DNA of 35,043 nucleotides from Streptomyces sp. SM10 (GTDB lineage: Bacteria; Actinomycetota; Actinomycetes; Streptomycetales; Streptomycetaceae): NCBI RefSeq assembly GCF_002910915.1, contig NZ_NEUF01000019.1, forward strand, positions 1 to 35,043. Reading direction: 5' to 3'. Made by a program: the position numbers and the translations under genes. Positions 7,813 to 15,677 of this stretch are shown here, in pieces. The notes under the pieces were generated by a model. It searched no databases. It saw nothing but the letters and a program-made list of their open reading frames with translations, and was not told the origin of the DNA. Position 1 is the stretch's first letter; each line of letters begins with the position of its first letter.

Positions 7813-8438
7813 ATGCGCCACCGCGTGGTCGTCCTGGCACTCGACGGGGTGACCCCTTCGAACTGGGCATCCCCCAGCGGCTCTTCCCCAAGGTGCGCGT
7901 CGACCCGGACGTCCCGTTCGTCGACGACGGGGACGTCCTGACCTCGGCCGGTGTGGCCGCGGGGATCGATCTCTGCCTGCACCTCGTGCGCAGGGACCAC
8001 GGCACCGCTGTCGCCAACGACGTCGCCCGCAGCACCGTCGTCCCCCCGCACCGCGACGGCGGTCAGGCGCAGTTCGTCCGGCGCCCGCTGCCCGAGGCGG
8101 GGCTCGCCACGACGACGGCCGCACGGACCTGGGCCCTGGGCAGGCTCGAACAGCCGATCCTGCTGCGCGACATGGCGGGCCGGGAGGCGACGAGCGTGCG
8201 CACCTTCACCCGCAGGTTGCGCGAGGAGGTCGGCATCAGCCCGGGGCAGTGGCTCGCCCGGCAGGGGGTGGAGGGGGCACGGCAGCTCCTGGAGTCCACG
8301 GATCTGTCGATCGACCAGGTGGCGCGGGACGCCGGATTCGGCACGGCCACGTCCCTGCGGCAGCACGTGCAGGCCGCGCTCGGGGTGTCGCCCACGGTCT
8401 ACCGGCGGACGTTCCGGTCGACGGTCACCGGCCGCTGA
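7813..8438 (+). pseudogene. GlxA-type AraC-family regulator, frameshifted and internally deleted
   Basis: The C-terminal AraC DNA-binding domain is intact: WALGRLEQPILLRDMAGREATSVRTFTRRLREEVG and STDLSIDQVARDAGFGTATSLRQH. The N-terminal DJ-1/PfpI ligand domain is broken. An ATG at 7813 with GGAGAAGGGGAG upstream starts MRHRVVVLALDGV, but the continuing PFELGIPQRLF is in another frame, so one base appears lost near 7851-7853. After QRLF the sequence jumps at about 7886-7891 to PKVRVDPDVPF, skipping roughly 100 residues of the DJ-1 domain. The tail SAGVAAGIDLCLHLVRRDHG of that domain remains. Family members are about 320 residues and bind unknown small molecules. Most likely non-functional; a truncated DNA-binding fragment from an internal GTG is possible. 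Confidence 0.8.
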
Positions 8439-8490
8439 AAGATCCCCGGGTGCCGTTCGGAGGACGGGGCCACTCGGAAGCCGGGGCCGC

Positions 8491-8952
8491 TCAGAGACAG
8501 GCCCGGTCGCCGGGCTGCTCCTGGATCACCGGGACCATCACCGGCCCGCTGCGGTCGACCTCGCACCAGATCCGCTTGCCGGCGCCCTCCGGCTGCCAGC
8601 CCCAGCGGTCGGCCAGGCCGTCCACCAGCTCGAGGCCGCGGCCGCCCGTGTCCTCGCCCTCGGCGTGACGCGGCTGGGGCGGACGGCAGCTGGTGTCGGC
8701 CACCTCGACCCGGACCGTGCCCGTCGAACCCGTCGGATTGGCGGAGCCGAACAGCATCCGCAGCACGGCCGGACAGCCCGTGTGGACGACGGCGTTGGTG
8801 ACGAGCTCCGAGATCAGCAGGATGAGCGTCTCCGCGAGCGGCTCGTCGTCCTCCATCCCGGATCCGATCAGGCGCGAGCGCGCCCATCTCCGGGCCCGTC
8901 CCACCTCCGCGGGATCCACCCCGACCTCCAGCTGAACCTGAAGCACCTGCAC
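8491..8952 (-). CDS. ATP-binding protein of the RsbW/anti-sigma kinase family (HATPase_c)
   Basis: A 153-residue GHKL-fold ATP-binding protein. The N box is LLISELVTNAVVH (Glu and Asn for Mg-ATP), the G1 region is VRVEVADTS, and GGRGLELVDGLADRWGW is the G2 loop. The domain fills the protein, as in the stand-alone anti-sigma factors and regulatory kinases that are abundant in Streptomyces and typically phosphorylate STAS antagonists such as BldG. The start is GTG at 8952, forced by an in-frame TGA two codons upstream. A STAS antagonist lies 1.2 kb away at 10,185 on the same strand, a plausible partner. Which sigma factor it would bind is unknown. Confidence 0.88.
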   Translation of the reverse strand: MQVLQVQLEVGVDPAEVGRARRWARSRLIGSGMEDDEPLAETLILLISELVTNAVVHTGCPAVLRMLFGSANPTGSTGTVRVEVADTSCRPPQPRHAEGEDTGGRGLELVDGLADRWGWQPEGAGKRIWCEVDRSGPVMVPVIQEQPGDRACL

Positions 8953-9565
8953 CGCTCACACCATCCGAACCGGCGGACACATCGCCTCGCGCCTCTTCAG
9001 GGTCACGGAACGTGACTCCCCTGCGAGACAGCATGGTTGACGTACAGTCACCGCAACAAGCGCTTCGGGCATATTCCAGCGCGAAGGAGTACGCGTGGTC
9101 CATACTGTGCGACGCGTGCTGCGGAGAGTCGAACAGAAGCGCACCGGCGCTCCGGGGACCGTGTCCCCGGCGGGCCGACCGCAGCTCCTCGGGGTGCGAG
9201 CAGGGCGCCGTGCGTCACCCGGGGCCGCCGCACGGGGCGCGCCCGGATCCTCCGGTTCCAGTACCACTCGCATCCCACGGAGCGTACCCGAGCGAGGCCC
9301 CGCGACTCCGCCCGGTGACGGGGCGCCCGGGGCGCACACCGGGCTTCCGGATGCACTGAGTCACCCGAGGCGCACCCTCCGTACGCCTCCGGTCAGCCAT
9401 GACCGTCCCGCGGCCGGCGCCGCGGCCGGCCCCAGGAGCGGCCGCGGCCCGCCCTCGGGCGGCACGAACTGCTCACGCCGTTGGGCGTGTTGACGCCCGG
9501 CCGGCACGGACCGGGACCGGTCGGGCCGGTCACGGCGACCGCTCGCCGGACCCGGGGACCGATGG
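8953..9565. other. 613-bp gap with no convincing gene
   Basis: Seen here: a palindrome GTCACG-GAA-CGTGAC at 9002-9016; a -35-like TTGACG at 9037-9042; and GAAGGAG at 9083-9089, five bases before GTG at 9095. That start opens a 132-codon frame to 9493, and its stop falls in a hairpin GGGCGT-GTTG-ACGCCC (9483-9498). By my count its third-position GC is only about 76%, well below the neighbours, and its R/P/G/S-rich product resembles nothing I know. Either a transcribed non-coding leader, a fast-changing small gene or a decayed one is possible. Confidence 0.35.
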
Positions 9566-10102
9566 CTACGCGTCGGGCTCGATCACGGTGAAGTACGCGG
9601 AGAAGGCCGATACCGCCTCCGCCTCGGCGATCCGGCCGTCCTGGTCGGTGTCCAGGCTCCGGGCCGCCACGCTCGCGATGTCGTCCGCCGCGCCCAGCAC
9701 CCGCAGGGCCCGCTCCACCGCGACGACCGGGGCGGACGCGGGTGCGGTGCCCTGGGGGTCCACGCCGGCGGCCACGGCCAGCGCCGCGCGCAGGAAGGGG
9801 CGCGCGATCTCCGCGAAGCGTTCCGGGCTGTCACGGAGCCGTTTCACGGCCCCGCCCACGAACTCCTCCCGGGTGACCCGCTGGTCCCCGTCCACGTCGG
9901 CGATGCCCGCCATGCCCTGCCAGAAGGCCTCGGCCCCCGTGTAGAGCGACTGGCCCCGGTCGCAGCGGGCCGTCGTGCCGAACTCGGTGAGCAGACGGGC
10001 CGCGGCGGCGTTGAAATCGGCGCGATCGATGTAGCCGTTGCCGTCCTGGTCGAAGGCGGCGAAGCGGTGCGCGATCTTGCGCTCGTACTCTGCGCTGTCC
10101 AT
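9566..10102 (-). CDS. EF-hand calcium-binding protein (calerythrin type)
   Basis: A 178-residue protein near the 177 of calerythrin. Three EF-hand loops are clear: DQDGNGYIDRAD, DVDGDQRVTREE and DTDQDGRIAEAE, each with acidic residues at loop positions 1, 3, 5 and 12. A fourth hand, expected between the first and second, is not recognisable, as is usual for sarcoplasmic calcium-binding protein-like members. Streptomyces have several such proteins (the Cab proteins), thought to buffer or sense cytoplasmic calcium during development. The ATG at 10102 has no ribosome binding site but lies six bases after TACGCT, suggesting a leaderless mRNA; upstream residues in the longer frame look non-coding. 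Confidence 0.9.
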   Translation of the reverse strand: MDSAEYERKIAHRFAAFDQDGNGYIDRADFNAAAARLLTEFGTTARCDRGQSLYTGAEAFWQGMAGIADVDGDQRVTREEFVGGAVKRLRDSPERFAEIARPFLRAALAVAAGVDPQGTAPASAPVVAVERALRVLGAADDIASVAARSLDTDQDGRIAEAEAVSAFSAYFTVIEPDA

Positions 10103-10108
10103 GCGGGG

Positions 10109-10114
10109 AGCGTA
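10109..10114 (-). promoter_or_regulatory. Putative -10 box for a leaderless EF-hand gene mRNA
   Basis: On the minus strand TACGCT ends six bases (CCCCGC) before the ATG at 10102. It is the same hexamer found before the monooxygenase at 5467. Confidence 0.45.
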
Positions 10115-10184
10115 CGACGCCGGACGGCGCCACGTGTCACCAACTCTCCTCAGTGGTGTGACAACCTCGCACCGGACCGGTGTG

Positions 10185-10559
10185 TCACGCGGTGAGCGGC
10201 CGGGACTCGTCATCGGTGGCCGCGTCGGCGTCGGGGTAGACGTCGAAGAGCCGGCGCACGCCCAGGGCGCCGAGCACCTTGTTGACGTGCGAGCCGTCGA
10301 CCGCGCCCCGGGCCGGGAGGATCAGCCGCAGTCGGCCGCCGCAGGACTTCATGAGGCGGCGCGAGGCGATCAGGACGCCGACGCCGCTGGAGTCGCAGAA
10401 GAGGACGGCCGAGAGGTCGAGGACCACGTCGTGCTGCCCGGCGGCCACCGCCCCGTGGACGGACTGACGCACGACGGGTGAGCTCACGAGATCGAGTTCG
10501 CCGTGGATCCGCAGCACGGTCCACGCGTCCTGCTCGGTCTCGTACACCTTCAGCGTCAC
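10185..10559 (-). CDS. STAS-domain anti-sigma factor antagonist (BldG/RsbV-like)
   Basis: A 124-residue STAS protein: VLRIHGELDLVSSP, then DVVLDLSAVLFCDSSGVGVLI with the SS pair where RsbV-type antagonists are phosphorylated, then GGRLRLILPARGAVDGSHVNKVLGALG. Antagonists of this kind bind an anti-sigma ATPase when unphosphorylated and free its sigma factor. Start: GTG at 10559 is preferred over a longer frame to 10658 because the domain begins right after VTLKVYETEQDAW and AGAGG lies about ten bases upstream. The ATPase at 8491-8952 and the ECF sigma gene at 10,847 are neighbours, but ECF factors are not usual partners of STAS proteins, so its real partner may lie elsewhere. Confidence 0.9.
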   Translation of the reverse strand: MTLKVYETEQDAWTVLRIHGELDLVSSPVVRQSVHGAVAAGQHDVVLDLSAVLFCDSSGVGVLIASRRLMKSCGGRLRLILPARGAVDGSHVNKVLGALGVRRLFDVYPDADAATDDESRPLTA

Positions 10560-10764
10560 GCGACTCGGCCTCTCGTCCGGGGCTCCGGAGGATCCGGAAG
10601 TTTCCGTTCCTCCTCGCGGCTTCCCGCGTACCCGCCCGCGAAACACCCTTCCGTCCACCGGCCCTGCCCAGGACTCATCCAGAAATGATCACTTCAGGAT
10701 CGTTTACGCGATCAGGAAAGGGCAAGGCGTGAAGCGTTCCCTATCACTCGGCGCCCCTCAAGAG

Positions 10765-10787
10765 ACGTACTTGCCGGAAAGGTACGT
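10765..10787. promoter_or_regulatory. Inverted repeat upstream of the ECF sigma gene
   Basis: ACGTAC at 10765-10770 and GTACGT at 10782-10787 are separated by 11 bases. A -10-like TACATT follows at 10808-10813, about 33 bases before the sigma factor ATG. The repeat is placed to be an operator for that gene; the binding protein is unknown. Confidence 0.35.
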
Positions 10788-10846
10788 GCCCGGAGTGCGC
10801 CGCCGACTACATTCGACGTGACGAGAGGCACAGATCTGGGGGCTCG

Positions 10847-11428
10847 ATGGCGAAGGACGCACCACCGCGCTGGGACCGCCGGATGCAGCAGCGGCTGGCG
10901 CGTGGCGAGGCGGCGGCCCTCGGTGAGCTCTACGACCGGTTCGCCGCCCTCGTGCACAGCCAGGCCCACCGCATGCTCGACGACGAGGACGCGGTGGACC
11001 AGGTGACGCGCGACGTCTTCGGCTACGTCTGGGAGAACCCCGACGCCTACGACCCCAAGCACGGCTCGATGCGCTCGTGGGTGGCACGGCTCACCCATCG
11101 CCAGTCCGTCCGGCGGCTCCGCGACGCGCACGGCGGGGCGGAGGGGGTGGAGGCGACCGCACGGACCGAGGACCTGGAGCACCGGGTGCGCAGGGCCACC
11201 GCCGCGGCCCGTGCCGACTACATCGCCGCCTCCATGCCCGCGCCGCTGCGCGCGGCCCTGGAGCTCGCGTACGTCCAGCGCCGGGACTACCGGCAGGCCG
11301 CCGCCGACCTCGGCGTCACCGGGGACGAGGCCAGGCGCCGGCTGCGCCTCGGGCTCCAGCTGCTCTCCACCGCGAACAGCCGGCCGTCGGCCGACTCGGC
11401 TCCTCCCGGATACGGGCCGACACCATGA
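10847..11428 (+). CDS. ECF (sigma-70 family) sigma factor
   Basis: A 193-residue extracytoplasmic-function-type sigma factor. Region 2 is seen as RLARGEAAALGELYDRFAALVHSQAHRML, DDEDAVDQVTRDVFGYVWENPDAYDP and SMRSWVARLTHRQSVRRLR (core binding and -10 recognition). Region 4 is LRAALELAYVQRRDYRQAAADLGVTGDEARRRLRLGLQLL (-35 recognition helix-turn-helix). The start ATG has GGGGG six bases upstream. The last four bases overlap the start of the next gene (ATGA), which encodes a zinc-finger anti-sigma protein, so this is a sigma/anti-sigma pair. Target promoters and the inducing signal are unknown. Confidence 0.93.
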   Translation: MAKDAPPRWDRRMQQRLARGEAAALGELYDRFAALVHSQAHRMLDDEDAVDQVTRDVFGYVWENPDAYDPKHGSMRSWVARLTHRQSVRRLRDAHGGAEGVEATARTEDLEHRVRRATAAARADYIAASMPAPLRAALELAYVQRRDYRQAAADLGVTGDEARRRLRLGLQLLSTANSRPSADSAPPGYGPTP

Positions 11429-12717
11429 GCAAGGGCCGGAGCGGCGACGGCCGCGAGGGAGAACAGCCGGTCGAGCGGCGCATACCGGGCCCCCGGGCGG
11501 CCGCGGACGACCGGGAGCAGCTGCCGCCGGCCGTCTCCTTCTCCTCCGGGGACCCGATGCAGGGGAAGCCCCCGGTCCCTCCCCTGCCACCGGACCCGCC
11601 TGATCCGCCGGTCCCGAAGCTCCCCCACAAGGTGCTCACCTCGCTCCTCGGCGCCTGGGCCCTGGCCGCCTGCTCCGCGGAGGAGACCGCGGCGGTCGAG
11701 GACCACCTCACCTCCTGCGCGCCCTGCGCCGACGAGGCGCTGCGGCTGCGCGACGCCGTGGGGCTGCTGCACTCCGACGGCACCCTGGACCTGGACCCGA
11801 TGCTCCGCTCCCGGGTCCTGGAGAGCTGTCTGGGCCGTCGTCCGGCGCGCATCCCCGTCCCCTCCTGGGCCGCGCCGTACGACGCGGAGACCGCACGGCT
11901 CGACGCGCTGCTGCGGGACATCGGCGACTCGGAGTGGCATGCGCCGGTTCGGCTGAAGTGGTTCGAGGGCGACCGGCAGGTGAACCGCAAGACGACGGTC
12001 GCCGGGGTGATCGGCCACCTGATGGCCGTCGACGGCCTGGTGTCCAAGGCGCTCGGCCTGGACGACCCGCTCGGCAAGGGCGAGAGGCCCGTGGCCCCGA
12101 CCGAGCGCACCGAGTCCTACTGGTCGGCGGCTCGCAGGCCCCCCACCCGAACCGTGCGCGAGCCCTGGCGCGACCAGAGCCACTCCCTCGTCCGTACGGT
12201 GTCGTTCGCCGGCCGGGGCGTCGCGGAACTCTCCGTCCCGTACGGGGGCTTCGCCCTCCCGCTGCAGGACTCGCTCCTGGAGCGGGCCTTCGAGTGCTGG
12301 GTGCACGGCGGCGACATCGCGGCCGCGGTGGACTACCCGTACGAGCCGCCCGCCGCGGCCCATCTCCACCGGATGATCGACCTGGCGGCCCGGCTGCTGC
12401 CGGCCACCCTGGCCGAGCGCCGCCGCGCGGGGCTGGCCTCACCGGCCCGCCATCTGGTCACCGCGGGGTCCCGGGGCCGCTCCCTCCACCTGGAGATCGA
12501 GGGGCGGGGCGGCGGCGACTGGTACATCGCCCTGGACTCGCCGGCCGCCCTCGGCTCTCCCGACCACACGGTCGCGCAGGTCGCGCTCGACGGGGTGGAG
12601 TTCTGCCGGCTCGTCGCCGGCCATGTGCCACCGGTGGAGGCGGCCGCGGGCCAGGAGGGCGACCGTGAGGCGATCCGTGACGTCCTCTTCGCCGCGGCCT
12701 CCCTCAGCCGGCTCTGA
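11425..12717 (+). CDS. Anti-sigma zinc-finger protein fused to a mycothiol-dependent maleylpyruvate isomerase-like domain
   Basis: A 430-residue protein whose start ATG overlaps the sigma factor stop. Residues about 1-70 are charged and proline-rich. Next comes a zinc anti-sigma domain: KVLTSLLGAWALAACS, EDHLTSCAPCADEAL, carrying the HxxxCxxC core. From about residue 150 a DinB-like fold follows: DAETARLDALLRDIGDSEW, TTVAGVIGHLMAVDGLVSKAL, and a C-terminal part with ECWVHGGDIAAAVDYPYEPP, the pattern of mycothiol-dependent maleylpyruvate isomerase N and C domains. No transmembrane helix is seen, so this is a soluble anti-sigma factor. A mycothiol-linked input (redox state or electrophile) into sigma control is inferred from the fusion. 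Confidence 0.85.
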   Translation: MSKGRSGDGREGEQPVERRIPGPRAAADDREQLPPAVSFSSGDPMQGKPPVPPLPPDPPDPPVPKLPHKVLTSLLGAWALAACSAEETAAVEDHLTSCAPCADEALRLRDAVGLLHSDGTLDLDPMLRSRVLESCLGRRPARIPVPSWAAPYDAETARLDALLRDIGDSEWHAPVRLKWFEGDRQVNRKTTVAGVIGHLMAVDGLVSKALGLDDPLGKGERPVAPTERTESYWSAARRPPTRTVREPWRDQSHSLVRTVSFAGRGVAELSVPYGGFALPLQDSLLERAFECWVHGGDIAAAVDYPYEPPAAAHLHRMIDLAARLLPATLAERRRAGLASPARHLVTAGSRGRSLHLEIEGRGGGDWYIALDSPAALGSPDHTVAQVALDGVEFCRLVAGHVPPVEAAAGQEGDREAIRDVLFAAASLSRL

Positions 12718-12720
12718 GCC

Positions 12721-12734
12721 GGCCGGGACCGGCC
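12721..12734. terminator. Short hairpin between convergent genes
   Basis: GGCCGG-GA-CCGGCC, a 6-bp stem just after the anti-sigma stop, in the 76-bp gap before the purU stop. A second GC-rich partial repeat follows near 12750-12765. It could end transcription from both sides. Confidence 0.35.
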
Positions 12735-12793
12735 GCGACGGGGTCACCGGGGGCAGCCGCCCCTGACGGCCACCGCACCCGGGCCCACGGGTT

Positions 12794-13693
12794 CTAGTCG
12801 AAGACGACCGTGCGGCGGCCGTTGAGCAGGATGCGCCGCTCCGCGTGCCACTTGACGGCGCGGGCCAGCGCCTGGCACTCCACGTCGCGTCCGACGGCCA
12901 CGAGCCCGTCCGGCGTGACGCCGTGCCCGACGCGCTCGACCTCCTGCTCGATGATCGGCCCCTCGTCGAGGTCGGCGGTCACGTAGTGCGCCGTCGCACC
13001 GATCAGCTTCACCCCGCGCGCGTGCGCCTGGTGGTAGGGCTTGGCGCCCTTGAAGCTCGGCAGGAAGGAGTGGTGGATGTTGATGATCCGGCCGCTCAGC
13101 TGCTTGCAGAGATCGTCCGACAGCACCTGCATGTAGCGCGCCAGGACGACGAGTTCGACGTTCTCCCCGCGGACCAGCTCCAGCAGCTGCGCCTCGGCCT
13201 CGGGCTTGTTCTCCCGGTTCACGGGGATGTGCCGGAACGGCACGCCGTAGGAGGCGACGAGCTCGGCGAACTCCGTGTGGTTGGAGACGACCGCGACGAT
13301 CTCGACCGGCAGCGCGCCCGTGCGGGAGCGGAACAGCAGGTCGTTGAGGCAGTGCCCGAACTTGCTCACCATCAGCACGATCCGCATGCGCTCGCTCACC
13401 CGGTGGATCTGCCACTCCATCCGGAAGGCGTCCCCGATCGCGGCGAAACTGGCCCGCAGTTTGTCCACGGTGACGGTGGAGTCCGCCGAGAAGTGGACGC
13501 GCATGAAGAAGAGACCGGTGTCGTGGTCGCCGAACTGCTGGCTGTCCTCGATATTGCAGCCGGTCATGAAGAGATAGCTCGACACGGCGTGCACGATGCC
13601 CTGCTTGTCGGGGCAGGAGAGCGTGAGGACGTACTGCTCGGCGACGGTGTCCGAGGCAGCGGATACGGATTCGGCGGGCTGCGGCGCGGTCAT
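12794..13693 (-). CDS. purU: Formyltetrahydrofolate deformylase
   Basis: Hydrolyses 10-formyl-tetrahydrofolate to formate and tetrahydrofolate, balancing one-carbon pools and supplying formate for purine synthesis. In 299 residues an N-terminal ACT domain (YVLTLSCPDKQGIVHAVSSYLF) precedes a formyltransferase-fold domain: MRIVLMVSKFGHCLNDLLFR, then NIHHSFLPSFKGAKPY with the catalytic Asn and His, and ATAHYVTADLDEGPIIEQE with the catalytic Asp. Length matches PurU. The ATG at 13693 was preferred over a GTG at 13711 because homologues begin with a short variable lead; neither has a good ribosome binding site. A SCO4402-family gene lies just upstream, 28 bases away on the same strand. Confidence 0.96.
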   Translation of the reverse strand: MTAPQPAESVSAASDTVAEQYVLTLSCPDKQGIVHAVSSYLFMTGCNIEDSQQFGDHDTGLFFMRVHFSADSTVTVDKLRASFAAIGDAFRMEWQIHRVSERMRIVLMVSKFGHCLNDLLFRSRTGALPVEIVAVVSNHTEFAELVASYGVPFRHIPVNRENKPEAEAQLLELVRGENVELVVLARYMQVLSDDLCKQLSGRIINIHHSFLPSFKGAKPYHQAHARGVKLIGATAHYVTADLDEGPIIEQEVERVGHGVTPDGLVAVGRDVECQALARAVKWHAERRILLNGRRTVVFD

Positions 13694-13721
13694 CCCCGTA
13701 GGGTGCCACACAGCCCGTGGC

Positions 13722-14219
13722 TCACGCCGATCTGGTCATGATGCGGAGCACGTCCAGGGACCGCGGCGGGGTGTCGGGGTCCTCGGCGTCGTTGGTGGCG
13801 AGCATCACATGGGCCTCGCGGGCGGCGACGACCGCCTCCTGCCAGCCCGGGTGCTCCAGGTAGGCCGAGACGTGGGCGTCGGCGCCTATCTGGTGCATGA
13901 TGCGCAGCACCCGCAGGGCGGCGACGTCGACGAGGGCGGCCTCGGCCGAGTCGCGGAAGATCGTCCCCACGTACTTCTCGGCGGACCAGTTGTCGAGCCA
14001 GGTGTCCTCGACCAGGCGGTACACGGCGTCGGTGATGTCGCCGTACCCCTCCCGGCCGGCCAGCCAGCACTCGTGGTGGAAGACGGGGTCGGAGAGCATG
14101 TGCAGCGCCGAGCGCACGTTGCTGCGCCAGCGCCACCACGGCATGTCGTTGAGCGGCATGCCGCCCATGGTGGAGGAGCGACGGCCGCGACGGGAAGTGT
14201 TCTCCGAACCTTGCTGCAC
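13722..14219 (-). CDS. SCO4402-family conserved hypothetical protein
   Basis: A 165-residue protein conserved in Streptomyces beside purU; the function is unknown. Features seen: a basic start (SRRGRRSS), MPLNDMPWWRWRSNVRSALHMLSDP, YRLVEDTWLDNWSAEKYVGTIFRD, and a C-terminal VLRIMTRSA that nearly repeats an internal VLRIMHQIG. It is probably soluble and helical. The GTG at 14219 lies eight bases after TACGAT on the minus strand, suggesting a leaderless or very short leader mRNA; ATG codons at residues 18 and 21 are alternatives with no ribosome binding site either. It is probably co-transcribed with purU. Confidence 0.78.
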   Translation of the reverse strand: MQQGSENTSRRGRRSSTMGGMPLNDMPWWRWRSNVRSALHMLSDPVFHHECWLAGREGYGDITDAVYRLVEDTWLDNWSAEKYVGTIFRDSAEAALVDVAALRVLRIMHQIGADAHVSAYLEHPGWQEAVVAAREAHVMLATNDAEDPDTPPRSLDVLRIMTRSA

Positions 14220-14291
14220 GGTTGCCGATCGTACGTTCCCTTCGGGAGGCCGTGCACGGCCCCCCGCAATTCACCCCCGCGTCACCGTCTG

Positions 14292-14311
14292 TTGACCACT
14301 GCACACAGTGG
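14292..14311 (+). promoter_or_regulatory. Putative -35 box with an overlapping inverted repeat before the binding-protein gene
   Basis: TTGACC at 14292-14297 resembles a -35 box and overlaps the palindrome CCACTG-CACA-CAGTGG at 14296-14311. The gene starts at 14343. No convincing -10 was identified. The palindrome is placed to act as a repressor site. Confidence 0.35.
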
Positions 14312-14342
14312 CGTTACCCGGGAACCGCAAAAGTTCATTCCC

Positions 14343-15611
14343 ATGACCGGACGGCGATGCCTCACCTCCCCCCGCCCCTACGAACTCCTCACATCGGTGG
14401 TGGCCGGGGCGTTGCTGATATCCGGCTGCGGTGTCCTGCCGGGACTCTCGGAGGGCTCCAGGGAGCCCGTCACCGTGATGACCTGGGCACCCGACACCAC
14501 GGCCGCCGACTCGGTGAACATGGCGGGCATGCCGGCCATGGCGAGGACCTACGCCCGCTGGATCAACGAGCGGGGCGGGATCGACGGCCACGAGCTGCGC
14601 GTGCTCACCTGCAACGAGCAGGACACCGCGACCGGGGCCTCCACGTGCGCGCGGCGGGCGGCCGACGAGGACGTGGCGGCGGTCGTCGGCTCGTACAGCA
14701 GATACGGGCGGGCGTTCCTGGCTCCGCTGGAGGCGGCCGGGATCCCCTACATCGGCGGGTACGGCGCGTCCGCCGACGAGTTCACCAGCTACCTCTCCTA
14801 CCCGGTCAACGGCGGACAGCCCGCGCTCGTCGCGGGCAACGGCGAGCAGCTGGCCGCCGGCTGCGAGCGGGTGTCGCTCGTGCGGCCCGACACCCTGGTC
14901 GGCGACAGCATGCCCGGGCTCCTGGACACGAGCCTGGCCCGGCGCGACCGCCCCGCGTCCTACGACATCAGCACGGCCGAAGAGGCCACGTCGTACGACC
15001 CCGAGGCGGCGAAGGCACTCCTGCACGCGGACGGCGGCTGCGTGACGGCGGTGCTCGGCAAGGGCACGGAGACGTTCTTCGACTCCTTCCGCCGCCTGAA
15101 GCCCGAGGGCAGCGAGGTGCGGATCTCGTCCGTGCTCGGCAGTGTCGGCCAGGGCCTCATCGACCGTACGGGCGGAGCGGGCAGCCCCTTCGAGGGGGCC
15201 CTCGTCACCGGCTGGTACCCGGAGTCGGGCGACGCGCGCTGGAACGAGATGCGGGAGGTGATCCGGAAGTACGCCTTCGGGGACAACCGGATCGACCCCG
15301 CGGACACGGGCGTGCAGACCACCTGGATCGCCTACACCGCCCTCAAGGCGGTCATCGAGGCGCTGGACGGGCAGGAGATCACGGCCGGCGGGATCTCGGT
15401 CAGCCTCAACCGCGGCACCGAGGTGGACACCGGCGGCCTCACACCGGTCCTGCGCTGGCGCTTCCAGGACACGGTCGGCACGGCCGCCTACGGACGCATC
15501 GTCAATGGGCAGGTGACGTTCCAGGTGGTGCGCGACGGGCGTCTCACCGCCGAGAAGGAGGGCTTCGTGGATGTCACGGAGACCCTGGTGAACGTCCGCG
15601 CCCGCAACTGA
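14343..15611 (+). CDS. Substrate-binding lipoprotein, branched-chain amino acid (LivJ) type
   Basis: A 422-residue secreted lipoprotein. The signal peptide TSVVAGALLISGC ends in the lipobox ISGC, with Cys29 as the lipidated residue. The mature part is a type 1 periplasmic-binding fold: RTYARWINERGGIDGHELRVLTCNEQ, VAAVVGSYSRYGRAFLAPLEAAGIPYIGG, ALVTGWYPESG and a C-terminal VNGQVTFQVVRDG. The opening GGIDGHELRV is typical of LivJ-like proteins. No ABC permease or ATPase genes are adjacent, so this is an orphan binding protein; it may feed a distant transporter or act as a sensor. The ATG at 14343 begins just before the signal peptide; upstream codons of the open frame are antisense to the SCO4402-family gene. 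Confidence 0.88.
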   Translation: MTGRRCLTSPRPYELLTSVVAGALLISGCGVLPGLSEGSREPVTVMTWAPDTTAADSVNMAGMPAMARTYARWINERGGIDGHELRVLTCNEQDTATGASTCARRAADEDVAAVVGSYSRYGRAFLAPLEAAGIPYIGGYGASADEFTSYLSYPVNGGQPALVAGNGEQLAAGCERVSLVRPDTLVGDSMPGLLDTSLARRDRPASYDISTAEEATSYDPEAAKALLHADGGCVTAVLGKGTETFFDSFRRLKPEGSEVRISSVLGSVGQGLIDRTGGAGSPFEGALVTGWYPESGDARWNEMREVIRKYAFGDNRIDPADTGVQTTWIAYTALKAVIEALDGQEITAGGISVSLNRGTEVDTGGLTPVLRWRFQDTVGTAAYGRIVNGQVTFQVVRDGRLTAEKEGFVDVTETLVNVRARN

Positions 15612-15629
15612 CCACCCACCCACCGGACG

Positions 15630-15663
15630 GCCTCCGGCCTCCCGTGGACACCGGGCCGGAGGC
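15630..15663. terminator. Bidirectional terminator between convergent genes
   Basis: GCCTCCGGCC at 15630-15639 pairs perfectly with 15654-15663 (10 bp, 14-base loop), followed by CTCTTCC on the plus strand. It lies between the binding-protein stop and the stop of the membrane protein at 15678. Confidence 0.75.
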
Positions 15664-15677
15664 TCTTCCCCGCAGGG

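Noticed and set aside
9095..9493. 132-codon gene with GAAGGAG start
   Set aside because: Third-position GC is far below the neighbours and no family is recognisable, so it is reported only as part of an unexplained gap.
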